Positions 20,336 to 30,617 of a stretch of 64,000 nt of DNA are shown piece after piece. The stretch is from Mycocentrospora acerina (taxonomy: Eukaryota > Ascomycota > Dothideomycetes > Pleosporales), in contig JAKUHH010000108.1 of NCBI GenBank assembly GCA_022701365.1, positions 929,821 to 993,820 on the forward strand, read 5' to 3'. The notes under the pieces are model-generated. The model saw only the letters and a list, made by a program, of their open reading frames with translations, was not told the DNA's origin and ran no database searches. How positions within the stretch are numbered: position 1 is the first letter of the stretch; each line of letters begins with the position of its first letter. The position numbers and the translations under genes are program-made.

Positions 20336-23300
20336 ACTTTGGGAAGTGCTAGGAATGTATGGAGCGAGCTGGCGTTGCTCCGTGATGATGAAGATGTGTT
20401 TGGTTTAGTACTAACAATGTTAGTAGTGAAAATCATGATTACCAGGCGATGTTCTTACGGAGATACTCTGAAGTTCTTTGTCATTCGTGTATGGTCTTGT
20501 GTTGTGACAGAATCTCGTGGTCAAGTGCTGTCTATTTGTTGGAATGCGATAGAGACTCTGGCTCATATATGTTGCTTTCTATTCTCCACAAGCGCTGGGA
20601 ATGCTGCATAGGCAGGGTCCATAAAAGAATGTGCCTGATATCAGCCAATAATCACGATGCCACAGAACCAAACGTTCGGTTCCTGACTACCCCGTATCTG
20701 TCTCGGCATGCCGCTGCCTACACAGCCTTGGTTGTCATTAGCACAGACAATGAATGTTAGAAGCGGGACGAACATGGGTAATTAAGTGCATATGCTGGTC
20801 TGCGGCGGCGTGCGATCGAGTGAAGACCCACACGGAGCCTGCGATCGCCTTTGTTCGACAATGTGGAGATAGCGTCGCTCCTGACCAGCTTGTGGCCAGG
20901 AATGTCTTTGGTAGTTCCAGATCTGATGTTCAGCAGAAATTGCTTAGTTTCTCGCCGTTGTTTCGCCCCATTCTTCAAGACCCCCATTACACAAGTCTTC
21001 CACATTTCATTCCTCCGTTTGTTGATACAAGAACGAGCTAGAAATAGTTCTCCACAATTTCTCTCGCAGGATGACCGTACGTATTTGATTAGCAGTATCC
21101 GCGCTTCCAACGTTTTACACGTGGGGCAACCTTGTACTGTCAGTCATGCTCCCGTGAAGCATGAGATCAACCTTGAACGCTAAGGCGGGGATGTTACGCT
21201 TAGCGTGCATGTATACACGCGATTCCAGGTTTGGTATGATAAGGTGCGCAGGATCAAAATAATCGCCTCAAGCCCGGCATGGCCACCACAATATCGTCCT
21301 CCGAGGAAGCAGACGCTCCAAGTTTGGCCTAGCGGTTTTATTCGAGGACGTGCTTGCCTCAATCCTCTGCCACTGGCGCCGTTTCATCTAGAATCAAAGC
21401 TGGTATCGAAAGAACATCAGCATTTCTAGAATCTGGTGGGGCACAAGTCACAGCGTTGAGGATCCAAATGTTATTGGCAAAGCGGCATAGCAAAGCCGTC
21501 ACCATTACAGGAATCTGGAGCTGCCCTGGTCTTACTTCTACACCTTGATTATGGTGGTTTTATTAGAATGTGGAAGCGCTCCATGTTATAGTGCTAATCC
21601 AAGACTGAGAGTAAAAGACCTGTCAAAACAGTGTAATATACCGCTTTGTGGACAGCCCCTAGTAAACGAACCGACAGGCCCTGCTAATCCCACATCTACT
21701 AGACGATCTTCGTCTGATCGGAGGCCCAATTGCGAACCAACCGGAGAATACCGTCTCGGCACGAGATTTGCAGGGCACGCCATTGATGTATTCCTACGTG
21801 CTGATGGCATCAGAGGGACATACTATTATATCCCCATAAGCGATAGGATGACGAAAATAGTCAAGTTCACCAACATTCCCGGTGGACGGGTATGCAATCA
21901 ACGTGTATTTTGCAGTGAATGCTAGCCTGAAAGAAATCCACTGCAGACGCTGCTGTATGGTCACTGCAGTATGTGGCGTTACATGTTGCTTGCCTGTGAA
22001 CGGGGACTATAGCAGGTCATCATCCTGGGTTTGTGCCTCATAGCAGCAATGGCAACAATGGTGAACGCGGTCTCTCAGAATATTAGCTTATGATGTATGA
22101 ACCGACTCGGGTAAGAGCACTCATCATCTCCCGTGGATCCACGATCGTGGATGGTCTAGTTTCTACAGACGCGAAAGATAGAAAAGTGCTCTGGACCGGA
22201 CTTTGACGCAGACGCAACTCGTATCCGCGTCTATGAGGCACAGTTGCAACATTTGAGGGTTTGATCACGTGGTGGTCGGGTTTCCTTTTACCGCGCTTTG
22301 TCGCTTGCTTACGGGGGTGCCAGCAATGTCTACATCGAGTAAGCATTGCCGCGGAACCAGGGGGTTACTATTCACAAGATGAACGTCCCTCTTTCAATAC
22401 CTATCTGATGCTTGAGATATTCATACTACAAGACACTTGTTCAGAGCGCAAAACTTGCCCTAGACACCACCATGCAGAAGGGTTGTTATTTTTGCTTGGG
22501 CTTGCCGTTACCAGGCACTTTCTTTTCGATGACTTTTCAGTGGGACAATTTTGTGGGCTTTAAGAAACACGCTTAATAACGCCATATTCATGCTACTTTC
22601 AACAACGGTAGCGAAAGAATGCGAAATGAGAAACAGGCGCTGCCGCGCAAAAGGCGTGGAGGCACGCGGCCCACAGTAGCGCGCGGATTGTAATCAGCCA
22701 AGACCGGCTGCCATGATCCTAATCCAAACTGCTCGCCGACACGGATTCAAGACATTCAACAGCTCGCTTAATCCCTGCAGTAACACCGACATTCCTACAG
22801 GATATAGCTGCGCGCGGAATTGACGGCAATATTCTCCACCACCTCGTACACGCTAGTAACAGCAAACCTGAACGTCATTAGTAGACTAGCAAGCACCTGT
22901 ACCTGATCTTTGGGAATGGGTGAAAGGACGCCGCTTTGGTTTGTGGCGAGATTCAGGCTTTCCACCTATGGGGTACCTGAGAGCTTTCTTTACTTCAGAG
23001 CTGATCTTCAACAACGACAGACAAAGCTGGATCATGGGTGAGTATGAACCACTCGTCACGGTTCTGGAGTGTTGCAACTTTGAATCGACTACTTATGCAC
23101 CACGAAGTTGCCATATTTGCAGGCCACAGTTTAGTTGGTTGTATTATGATCGTTTAGCACACTTACACAAGCGGTGGCAGTCTACAATCTACATAATAAA
23201 CAAGGCTATTTCAAAATTTCATTCTAGGCCAGAAACAAACGGAGACTCCTTGTCGGGTCGAATTATCAACGTGTGGTTGGTCTTCTTTGGGCGTGACCCA

Positions 23301-23955
23301 TGTACCTACCCGTTACACCACGACTTCCATACGGCCCGGAGCCTGTGCAAAGCCGTCTAACTCGCTTTCTCTATAGCATCCTCGAATAGGTACATCATGT
23401 TCTCTTCTTTGTTCCTGATTCTACAGAGCTGGTTCTGGTGGTTACATCCCATGAGATGAGCTCTCTGACAGTGAAACAAAGAGTTCGCAGATGAGTGACT
23501 TGGAAATGCCGAAACATGAATCGGCCAAGCATGTCTCTAACTTGCACAACTCTCAAGTATTTTTAAAGAGTTCATCGTATTCATGTCAATCGTGCGTTTG
23601 GAGAATATGTCCAGATCCACACCGTCTCCTGACATTGACATGTGTCGCAACGCCATACGCCAAACGCCAAACATGAGTACCTGCACGCAAGCGCAAGAAT
23701 ACTCCAAACACCTTAACAAACAAGACTTCCTTTGTCGTCCCACCTCGCAATATTCAGTAGAGAGTCGCTCTCAAATCGCCTTGCTGGATCCAAGCCGTAT
23801 CACTGTACCACGACAGAACAACCATTCACTTCGCATACACACACATACACCCAAATTCTCCCCATACACACTTCATCCATACGCCGGTGTAGACTGACTA
23901 CCACCACTATATCTGTCAGAATAAATTCAACCACCTGCACACTGCCAGACAAGAC
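20336..23955. other. Gene-poor region upstream of the C2H2 regulator
   Basis: Probably contains the regulator's promoter and leader. No frame with a known domain. A small Cys-rich open frame at 21545-21925 (+) and a 146-codon frame at 22920-23360 (+) are noted but unsupported. No RNA gene or obvious repeat seen. Confidence 0.45.
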
Positions 23956-24276
23956 TCACCTCGAACTCGCCGGCACCCGCGCCATCCCGTCACTCCGTCC
24001 TCCACCTGAAAACTTTCTTACGGGAAACCCTCCAAACGCCCTACCCCTTACTTCACGCATATAAGCATCTTGCGCTGGAGACCGCTTTGTCCAGTTAAGA
24101 TCTGGGTCGTCTGCCCCGCCGGAAAGGCGTGTGATGGCAAAACCAATACACACCGCGCCGCCGGCACCGAGGATAGCAAGCACGATGATGAGTCCTGTCG
24201 ATATGGCATAATCGGCGCGCTTGTGCAAGGTGGCGGAGACGAGGTGACTTGTGTGTATGTGTACGGGTAGATACAT
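23956..24276 (-). CDS. Small single-pass membrane protein
   Basis: About 106 aa from the ATG at 24276 (MYLPVHIH); an in-frame ATG at 24312 would add 12 residues. One clear transmembrane helix lies at about residues 27-50 (STGLIIVLAILGAGGAVCIG), followed by a polar tail with the words SPAQDAYMREVR. Similar short ascomycete proteins have one helix and a Y-M-R-E-V-R word; that likeness is from memory and no function is known. The stop codon TGA overlaps a good 5-prime splice-site string (GAG|GTGAGT), so the gene may continue into a further exon I cannot identify. Upstream lies a tetranucleotide repeat. Confidence 0.5.
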   Translation of the reverse strand: MYLPVHIHTSHLVSATLHKRADYAISTGLIIVLAILGAGGAVCIGFAITRLSGGADDPDLNWTKRSPAQDAYMREVRGRAFGGFPVRKFSGGGRSDGMARVPASSR

Positions 24277-24340
24277 AGTGTGTTTAGGAGTTGCTGATTG
24301 ACGATGCAACAATCAAGTGTGGTGTTAGCCGAGCGGCGGG

Positions 24341-24412
24341 TGAATGAACGAATGAATAAATGAACGAACGAACGAGTAGATGGGTGGATGGATGGATGGA
24401 TGGGTGTATGTA
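24341..24412. repeat. Degenerate tetranucleotide repeat (GAAT/GAAC/GATG)
   Basis: Runs of TGAATGAACGAATGAATAAA change into GAAC and then GGATGGATGGATGGAT units. It is an imperfect 4-bp-period array just upstream of the small membrane protein gene, likely in its leader or promoter. Confidence 0.85.
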
Positions 24413-25505
24413 TACATATAGATATGGATTAATAAACGTATAGATGAAACAGCAAGACGATCGTTCTGCAGAAGCGGATCATCCGGGCATATATATCTAG
24501 GCTGACAACCACCCCCCACACACCACCTCGAGCATGAAAAGTAAAACAAACGAATAAAAACCTTGGATGGCTGAGATCCGGCATACCCGCCAACCCTCCC
24601 AAGATGGAATAGGTATAATCACCCCCGTAACAATAACACCACCATCATCACCAACGCTGCAACCAACACCACTACCAACATACCTGGTCCCCTCCTTCTC
24701 CTTCTCCCCCTCCCCTTCGTCTTCCTCCTCCCCACATCTTCCCATCCTACCGTTTTAAAACTATCTGGGCACTTGCGCTCCGCCGGACAAAATCCTCCCT
24801 CTCTTTCCGCTGCCCCTCGTACCTGCGCCCACCAACCATATCTTGGCACTAAAAACGCGTATGCATGCGCTCCGCCCTTATCCGCGTGGCTGAGCATCTA
24901 ACCCTCCCTCCCGCTCATCTTGTCGTGGGCTTGGATTACATGGTTGGCGAGTATGCCTTGGGACTATATAAACGTTAGGCAGTGGACCTTGGTGTTCCAA
25001 GAGGGGATATGTTGATGCATGATGGAGACAGGGGCTGGGTGTCTTGGTTTGTCATGTCGTGCTCAAGAATAGGTAAATTTGACACGTGTGAGCTAGAGGG
25101 TTGTTTTTGGGCTGCTGGCCACGTGGTTGGAGTCATCTGCCCTCTACTATTCGTGTTTGGGAAATTGGATGGAAATAGAGAACGTGTGGTGCGATGATCA
25201 AGGTTCGGTAATCAATAGGGTTTCGTAAACTGCGTCATTGTGGCTGTGTTCGGATTGAGAAAGAATCGCCAAGTTTCTAAATCTGCTACAAGGGGTTCAA
25301 ACACCAAGAGCGAGGCATAAAGGTTGGCCGTTGAACTAAATTGTTTCAAATAGTGGTGTTCAAGACTTTTGTTTGTTGTTGGCGGAGAAATGCAATATTA
25401 GCCAAGTGACCGACACGGCCGTAAACCTAACCATCTTCAACCCAATCTAACAATTAATTCTCCGTAGTAGAATCCGATCATTGGAACCCCAGAAACATAA
25501 TACAC
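24413..25505. other. Intergenic region, 1.1 kb
   Basis: Upstream flank of the small membrane protein gene and 3-prime flank of the PAP2 gene. Holds a C/T-rich stretch (about 24650-24760) that opens short low-complexity frames only. No RNA gene seen. Confidence 0.45.
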
Positions 25506-26478
25506 TCACTCTACAGTCTCGTGATTGTCCTCGGAACGATATACACTGCGAAACACAATTTTGAAGGCCATGTGCGCGAATACACTTCCTACCAACGCGC
25601 CAAACACTACATCGATAGGATGGTGCCACCCATCTCTGACCTTGCTGCCCGCAAGTACCACTGCCACACACCATGGTGTTACGAAGAGCACCAGCTTCTA
25701 GTGGCGCCCATATCTGTCGCGTGAAAAGCACTTGTACTTTGCGTTGAGATACAGTGCAAGGAAGCCGAAGCCTGCGAATGCAGCGCATGAGTGGCCACTA
25801 GGGAAGGACATTTGTGCCTCTTTGACCTTATTGGCGGGGCCTGTACATACAGTGGCGGTGTAGAAGTTGTTAGAATACGGACCTGTAGTAGAGAGGCCGC
25901 TATAGGGCAGTGGATTTGATGGTGTGCAGACGGAGAGAAAATGTGGGCGCAGGCCGCCAACGAACACTTTGATAAAGGACTGGAAGAGCGTTGCTGTTGC
26001 GAGGGCGTAGCCAAGGCCCATGATCTGAATTGTCAGTAGTGATTCTTGTCGCTCACACTCATCACTGTATATGACGACCACAACATACCGCAGCGTTTCC
26101 CTCCCAGAAGCTCCTCACATGCCATAATCCAATTGCCCCCATGACTGCTGCCGGCACCACAAAACTCACGATCGCGCTCATAACCGTCGTGATATACTCC
26201 TTCATATATGGATTGCCATACTTGATGCCCCAGGCACTGTGTTCGATGCCAGGGTAAAGTGGGAAGTAGCGTGGCATGATCGGTGGGACATACTTGTAGA
26301 CAAGAAAGGCGGTGAGTACACAAAGCAGCTGTGTCAAGACATCGAGCCAGCAGAGACGTAACCAGAGCATGAAAGGTGGTCGGTCGTTGAAGCCAGGAAG
26401 AAGCACAGCATATCGGCGGACGGGGGGCTTTTTGGAGGTGGCCTCAAGGTCGGGAGTGATTGGAGAGACGACTGACAT
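25506..26478 (-). CDS. PAP2-family lipid phosphate phosphatase interrupted by an in-frame TAG
   Basis: Two exons (minus): 26478-26089 and 26024 onward, intron 26088-26025 in phase 0. It is a multi-helix PAP2/LPP-type phosphatase, like yeast DPP1/LPP1, acting on phosphatidate or diacylglycerol pyrophosphate in membranes. All three phosphatase motifs are encoded: KVFVGGLRP (motif 1), SFPSGHSCAAFAG (motif 2) and SKVRDGWHHPID (motif 3). Between motifs 2 and 3 the frame reads GRH, TAG (25700-25698), KLVLFVTPW without any shift. The stop sits where family members usually carry Trp (H-W-K), so TGG to TAG is the simplest explanation. As read, the product stops after 238 aa and loses motif 3; with the codon restored it would be about 302 aa. 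No phase-0 GT donor upstream can splice the TAG out. It could be a pseudogene, a strain-specific nonsense allele or a sequencing error. Confidence 0.8.
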
Positions 26479-26526
26479 TTCTTTGGCGATGTTGATTTGA
26501 TGTTGGGTTAAGTATTGTTGGTATTG

Positions 26527-26553
26527 ATGATGGTGATGATGATGATGATGATG
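26527..26553. repeat. (GAT)n microsatellite in the PAP2 leader region
   Basis: GATGATGGTGATGATGATGATGATGATGA-type run about 50-75 bp upstream of the PAP2 start codon, within its promoter or 5-prime leader. Confidence 0.8.
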
Positions 26554-26747
26554 AGAGTGTTGATGGTATTGACGATATGGTGAGAGATCGAGAAGATGTA
26601 TTCATGTGGCGGGTTGCACTTGCCTGTTACATCTACAGGGAAGCAGCTCTGAACCATACAAATAAAGGCAGGAAGGCGCGAACAGTCTTAAAAGTACACT
26701 TCAGTAATGACTCTATATATACACATATTTCTACATAGCTATGTACA

Positions 26748-28439
26748 CTACTGTGTCCGCTCACTGTGGACCTCGGGCTCTGGCTCCTCCTTGGTGGCAG
26801 CCTCGTAACGCTTGCCACGGAAGGCATACACGCCCCAATTACTACATGTGATGTCGTGGGGGTCCAGATCATTCAGATCCCACCGCAGACTGCGGAAGAT
26901 GTTCTCACCTGGCTCGAGCAGCACATCCATCTCATTGCCGTAGCGCTTTTGTAGATGGTCGACGTCCTGCTTCATGTCCCAGGGCGAGTAGCCGGTGGCA
27001 ATGATGGGAACCTTTGTCTCGAGGAGTAACGGCAGCGTCTCTTCCCACTCATGCATGGAGGCAGGGTTGCCGAAGCCTGGGTGGAAGACGACGAAGCAGT
27101 CAAAGTAGGGGTCGTAGGGGTAGAAGTGGCCTGTCTTGTGGATGTTGTGGTAGTAGTCGACGTAGGTGCTGATCTTCATGGCGTTGGAGATGCGGTCCTC
27201 GACGACGGCACCAAAGGGATTGAGGGGCGTGCGCTCGGGCAGAGGTAGCTCCTTCTCGCGGTTGGCCATACTCTCGGGACCGATAAAGTGCAGCGAGAAC
27301 TGCACACGGTGGAAGAGGTAGGCCAGCTGCATCCACGTGTCGCGGGGCAGCGACGACTCCGCACGGGCGCCGAGGATGAAGAGGCGCATAGAAGGGGGCG
27401 CAAGGCGGGCGTTTCTCCAGGTGCCATCGCCGCCAGTACGCGGGGGGTGGAGCGTGTGTCGCAGGGCTATGGGGGTGTCAGCGGCAGTTCAATTCAACTC
27501 TTTTCAACTCTTCCCAACTCTTCTCAACTCTTTTCAGCTCTTTTCAGCTCTTTTCAATACAATTCAATTCAATGCAACCCAATGCAACAAAGAGGCGTTC
27601 CCATGGAGTCACTCACCGCCAAAGCTCTTCAGGCCCTCGGGCGTCATGCGGCCGCCCTTGCGGATGTTGTAGGGGCTCAGCTCGTTGATGATGCTCGCAA
27701 TGGTCATGGGATACGTCAGCAGCTTGGTGGCCTGGCGCATCTCGCGGTCCTGGTTGAGGGCGTCGTAGTCGCGCGTGTACAGGTACGTGTCCCAGCTGGT
27801 CATGTTGACGAGAATCTCCTCCATCTGGCCCTCGGCAAACTCAAACTCCTTGAAGAAGCGGCCGCTGCGCAGGTCGTGGTCGTCCTCGTTGGACTGGCGC
27901 AGCACGTCACACACCTCGAGATGGGCCTCGTAGTCGTCGGCCCAGTGCTCCTCGCAGCAGTAGACGGGGATGCCGCAGTCCGGGCACTCGAAGTTGACGT
28001 GGGCAGGCGGCGCCCCCGTGGCCGCCGACTTGCGCGCCTCGAGGTCCATGGGGTTCTTGGGCGCCCGCGTCGGCTGGTGGTCGGGGTGCGGGCAGTAGGC
28101 GTGCTGGCGCATAAAGGCCGCCCGCTTGCGGATCTGCGGGATGGGCGAGTGTGTGAACGAGTTGAACAGATTCTTCTCAGTCAGCACCCGCGTGCGCTGG
28201 ATGCCCTCGGGGTCGACATATTCGTACGGCTCAAACGGCTTGTCGAAGGCCCGGCGCGGCGTTGTCGACAGGCTGCGCTTGGGCAGGGCGAGCGTGGGCG
28301 CCGCATTCTTGCTCGTCTTGCTCGAGTGGTTGCGGGCAGACACGCGCTGGGCGAGCGAGCCGAGGGGCAGCTGCGGGCGCGCCCTCTTCACCAGCGAGAG
28401 GCAGCGGCTGCACGTGTACGAGGGCCGCATCTTGTGCAT
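26748..28439 (-). CDS. MSS51: MSS51, mitochondrial COX1 translational activator
   Basis: Two exons (minus): 28439-27617 and 27466-26748, 513 aa, intron in phase 1. The N-terminus is Arg/Ser-rich and suits a mitochondrial presequence. A MYND-like zinc-binding cluster lies at about residues 114-175 (YCPHPDHQP, FECPDCGIPVYCCEEHW, HLEVC). Then come RFFKEFEFAEGQMEEI and DTYLYTRDYDALNQ, typical of MSS51. Across the splice the frame runs LKS-F-G-A-LRHTLHPP and then RLFILGARAESSLPR, which supports the junction. Exon 2 contains VVFHPGFGNPASMHEWEETL and PIIATGYSPWD. In yeast MSS51 couples COX1 mRNA translation to complex IV assembly on the matrix side of the inner membrane; the same role is inferred here. 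Confidence 0.93.
27491..27560. repeat. 10-bp tandem repeat inside the MSS51 intron
   Basis: Seven consecutive 10-bp units of the form TTYYCARCTC (plus strand) fill the middle of the 150-nt intron (27616-27467), grading into AATTCAATTC and AATGCAACCC. Copy number is probably variable. Confidence 0.85.
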
Positions 28440-29090
28440 TGGCCGTGGGGAGCGGCGGACGGTGGTGGGTGGTGGTGGTTCGAGAGGCGTCGGATAAAAT
28501 TACCGCCGCTCACGTCTGGGAGGTGACGTTCACATACGACCCCACAATTCTCTCTGTGACATGGCGGAAGTGGTGGGTCAAGTGCCAAATGCATGTCGTC
28601 TCATCATGTCCTTTTGGCTTCCATGTCAAGATCAAGTCGTCAAGCACTAGCTTCTGGCAGCGATAGATGCAACAAATTATTATATGGGCCGTTCTGTCTA
28701 TGACGCCACCAATCCATCTATAATGTTGCCATATCATGCCTCTGGAACCCAATGCATTTCCCCAAAACGCCGTACATGGCATGCCCGGGTATCTTTCTGT
28801 CCTTTACCTTCCCATTATGCAAAAAAAAGAAGCCAAAATGACTTTCAAACATGCCGCAAATGCGACGCAATCTATCGAAACAACACAGAAATAACGCCCT
28901 GTACGCCTTGTGAATGCAGTGAAAAACATACTCTAGGACAGCCCTCTAGCCGTAACAGGTCGTGGAGATATCTTGGCGTAGTACGCACGTTGTGCGCATG
29001 TGATAAGGAAAATTCGAATGAGAAAGTAGATGGTGGATACTCGACGTGGTTCGATTCTCCATATTCTGGATGCGCTCATGTGACCAAGTT
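28440..29090. other. Intergenic region
   Basis: Upstream flank of MSS51 and 3-prime flank of the rhodopsin-like gene. Short open frames only; no RNA gene or repeat seen. Confidence 0.5.
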
Positions 29091-30617
29091 TCAATGGGCT
29101 GGAGTTCCGTTTTCAAGATCCCTATCCCGGCTCTTGTCTCGAGAATGATTTGGTTTCCACGCTGCACAGACTGTTCGACAGCCCTCGATCCACTCGCGTG
29201 ACCCATTTACTTGGCTCGTACCAAGCGGAAATGCTGTGAGATTCCTCGAGCTTGCGTCGCTTTGTTGGTCCCAGTTGTCTTCGACATGTATATCCAACCC
29301 CTGACTGATTTTGATCCCAGACATAGGCACATCGGAGCTGCGTGGACCGCTTGTGACGACATGCGATGTTCCAATGGAACGTTTCGATTGCATGTGTGAG
29401 ACTTTGGGGTATGATTGTGATCCAGCACCCGGTGTTCGATGGCTGCTGGCACCCGTGTAACCAATTCTCGAGTTGGGAAAGTAACGGAGGAAGAAGATCT
29501 TGAGCGCCGGGGCGGAAGCGCAAATCACGGCCAAGTCTGCCTCGAGCGTGGTCCAAATCCAGCCGTGATAAGCCACCCAGGTAATATCATATGTGACTTC
29601 GAGTCATGTCAGCGCGCAATACCAACTTCGTGTGGTGATTATAAACTCACAATAGTATATCTTTGCAGCATAGATTGTGCGCAGAACGCCGCAGACGCAG
29701 GTTCTAACAAATATTAGCCCCATCATCATGTCAGACTTCTCCTTAACACTTACATCATGCCCATACCAAAGATACCACAAAGAGCAAGCTTCTGCCGTTT
29801 CGAAATCTGTATGTTCCATATCAGGAAAATCGGAAGCAAGCAGATGACAAAGTCTTGCATTGTGCTGATGGTCGTTGCGACCAGAATGAGTGCTCCCTCG
29901 TTCCGGCAGTGTAGCTTGTTTTGCATCCTCCATGCGACATCAAAGAGACGGAAGAACCCAATTGCCGGAGTGCAAGTAAGAGCGATGAGTAGAGTGAACA
30001 GAATGCAGTAGACAATGCAGAAGATGATTGACCCCCACACCCAGTACACAAAGGTGTTCGTAAGGGATCCAGTGATACGGCGGTAGAAGCAAAGGATCGA
30101 GACTTTGACAAGAGTTGTGCTTATCATGTAGTTTACTTCTATAGCCATTGTGATCTACGAAATCAGCAGCTGTACCGGGCGAGTACGAGCTTGGAAGGAC
30201 TTACTTCTCGTGAGCTGATTTTGGTTCTTTCAGTCTGGTCCCACACGTGCCACTGGAAGCCGTATGTCTTGATGGCTAAATTCTTGTTAGCAAGTGATAT
30301 GGACCTATGATAGAACACCTACCAAGAATAGCCGATATAGTAAGCCCGAGTAGTGGCAGCATCGCAACAGAGATGAGAATGTCATCCAGTCCAGCGTTCC
30401 TGCCCACCCCTAGGCGAGCCCACATACGAGCAAAGTATACCACGAACGTCAGAACCAACATAACTATCAACACAATCGGTGCCTCCCAGCCTCGTTCTTC
30501 GGGATTAACATGATTTGGTGCTGGCCAGCTTAGTATTACTTCCGGAGGTGGGTGTAAGCCTCCATCGCGAGTAGCGAGCCGTTGCATGCTCGAATGTAAG
30601 ATTTCGACAGCCGCCAT
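29091..30617 (-). CDS. Rhodopsin-like seven-helix membrane protein (PTH11-type GPCR group)
   Basis: Five exons (minus): 30617-30323, 30275-30205, 30154-29754, 29703-29651, 29596-29091; 441 aa, all phases consistent and all introns GT-AG (47-54 nt). The seven helices start with APIVLIVMLVLTFVVYFARM and follow the fungal rhodopsin-domain order. Markers are GLDDILISVAM, YGFQWHVWDQT, TLVKVSILCFYRRI, a loop with CTP, LPIFLIWNIQISKRQKLALC, TYDITWVAYHGWIWTTLEAD and CASAPALKIFF. A polar tail of about 110 residues follows. Proteins of this class include PTH11-type surface receptors used by plant-associated fungi for host or surface sensing, but many members have no known ligand. No CFEM domain is present. 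Confidence 0.85.

Noticed and set aside
22920..23360. 146-codon plus-strand frame in the gene-poor island
   Set aside because: No recognisable family feature or signal peptide; mixed composition typical of chance frames.
25506..25700. Separate short gene for the PAP2 C-terminal part
   Set aside because: It is in the same frame as the upstream exon, starts without ATG, and encodes only motif 3, so it is the rest of the interrupted PAP2 gene.
29040..29070. Possible tRNA B box (GTGGTTCGATTCTCC)
   Set aside because: No A box, acceptor stem or anticodon arm can be folded around it.
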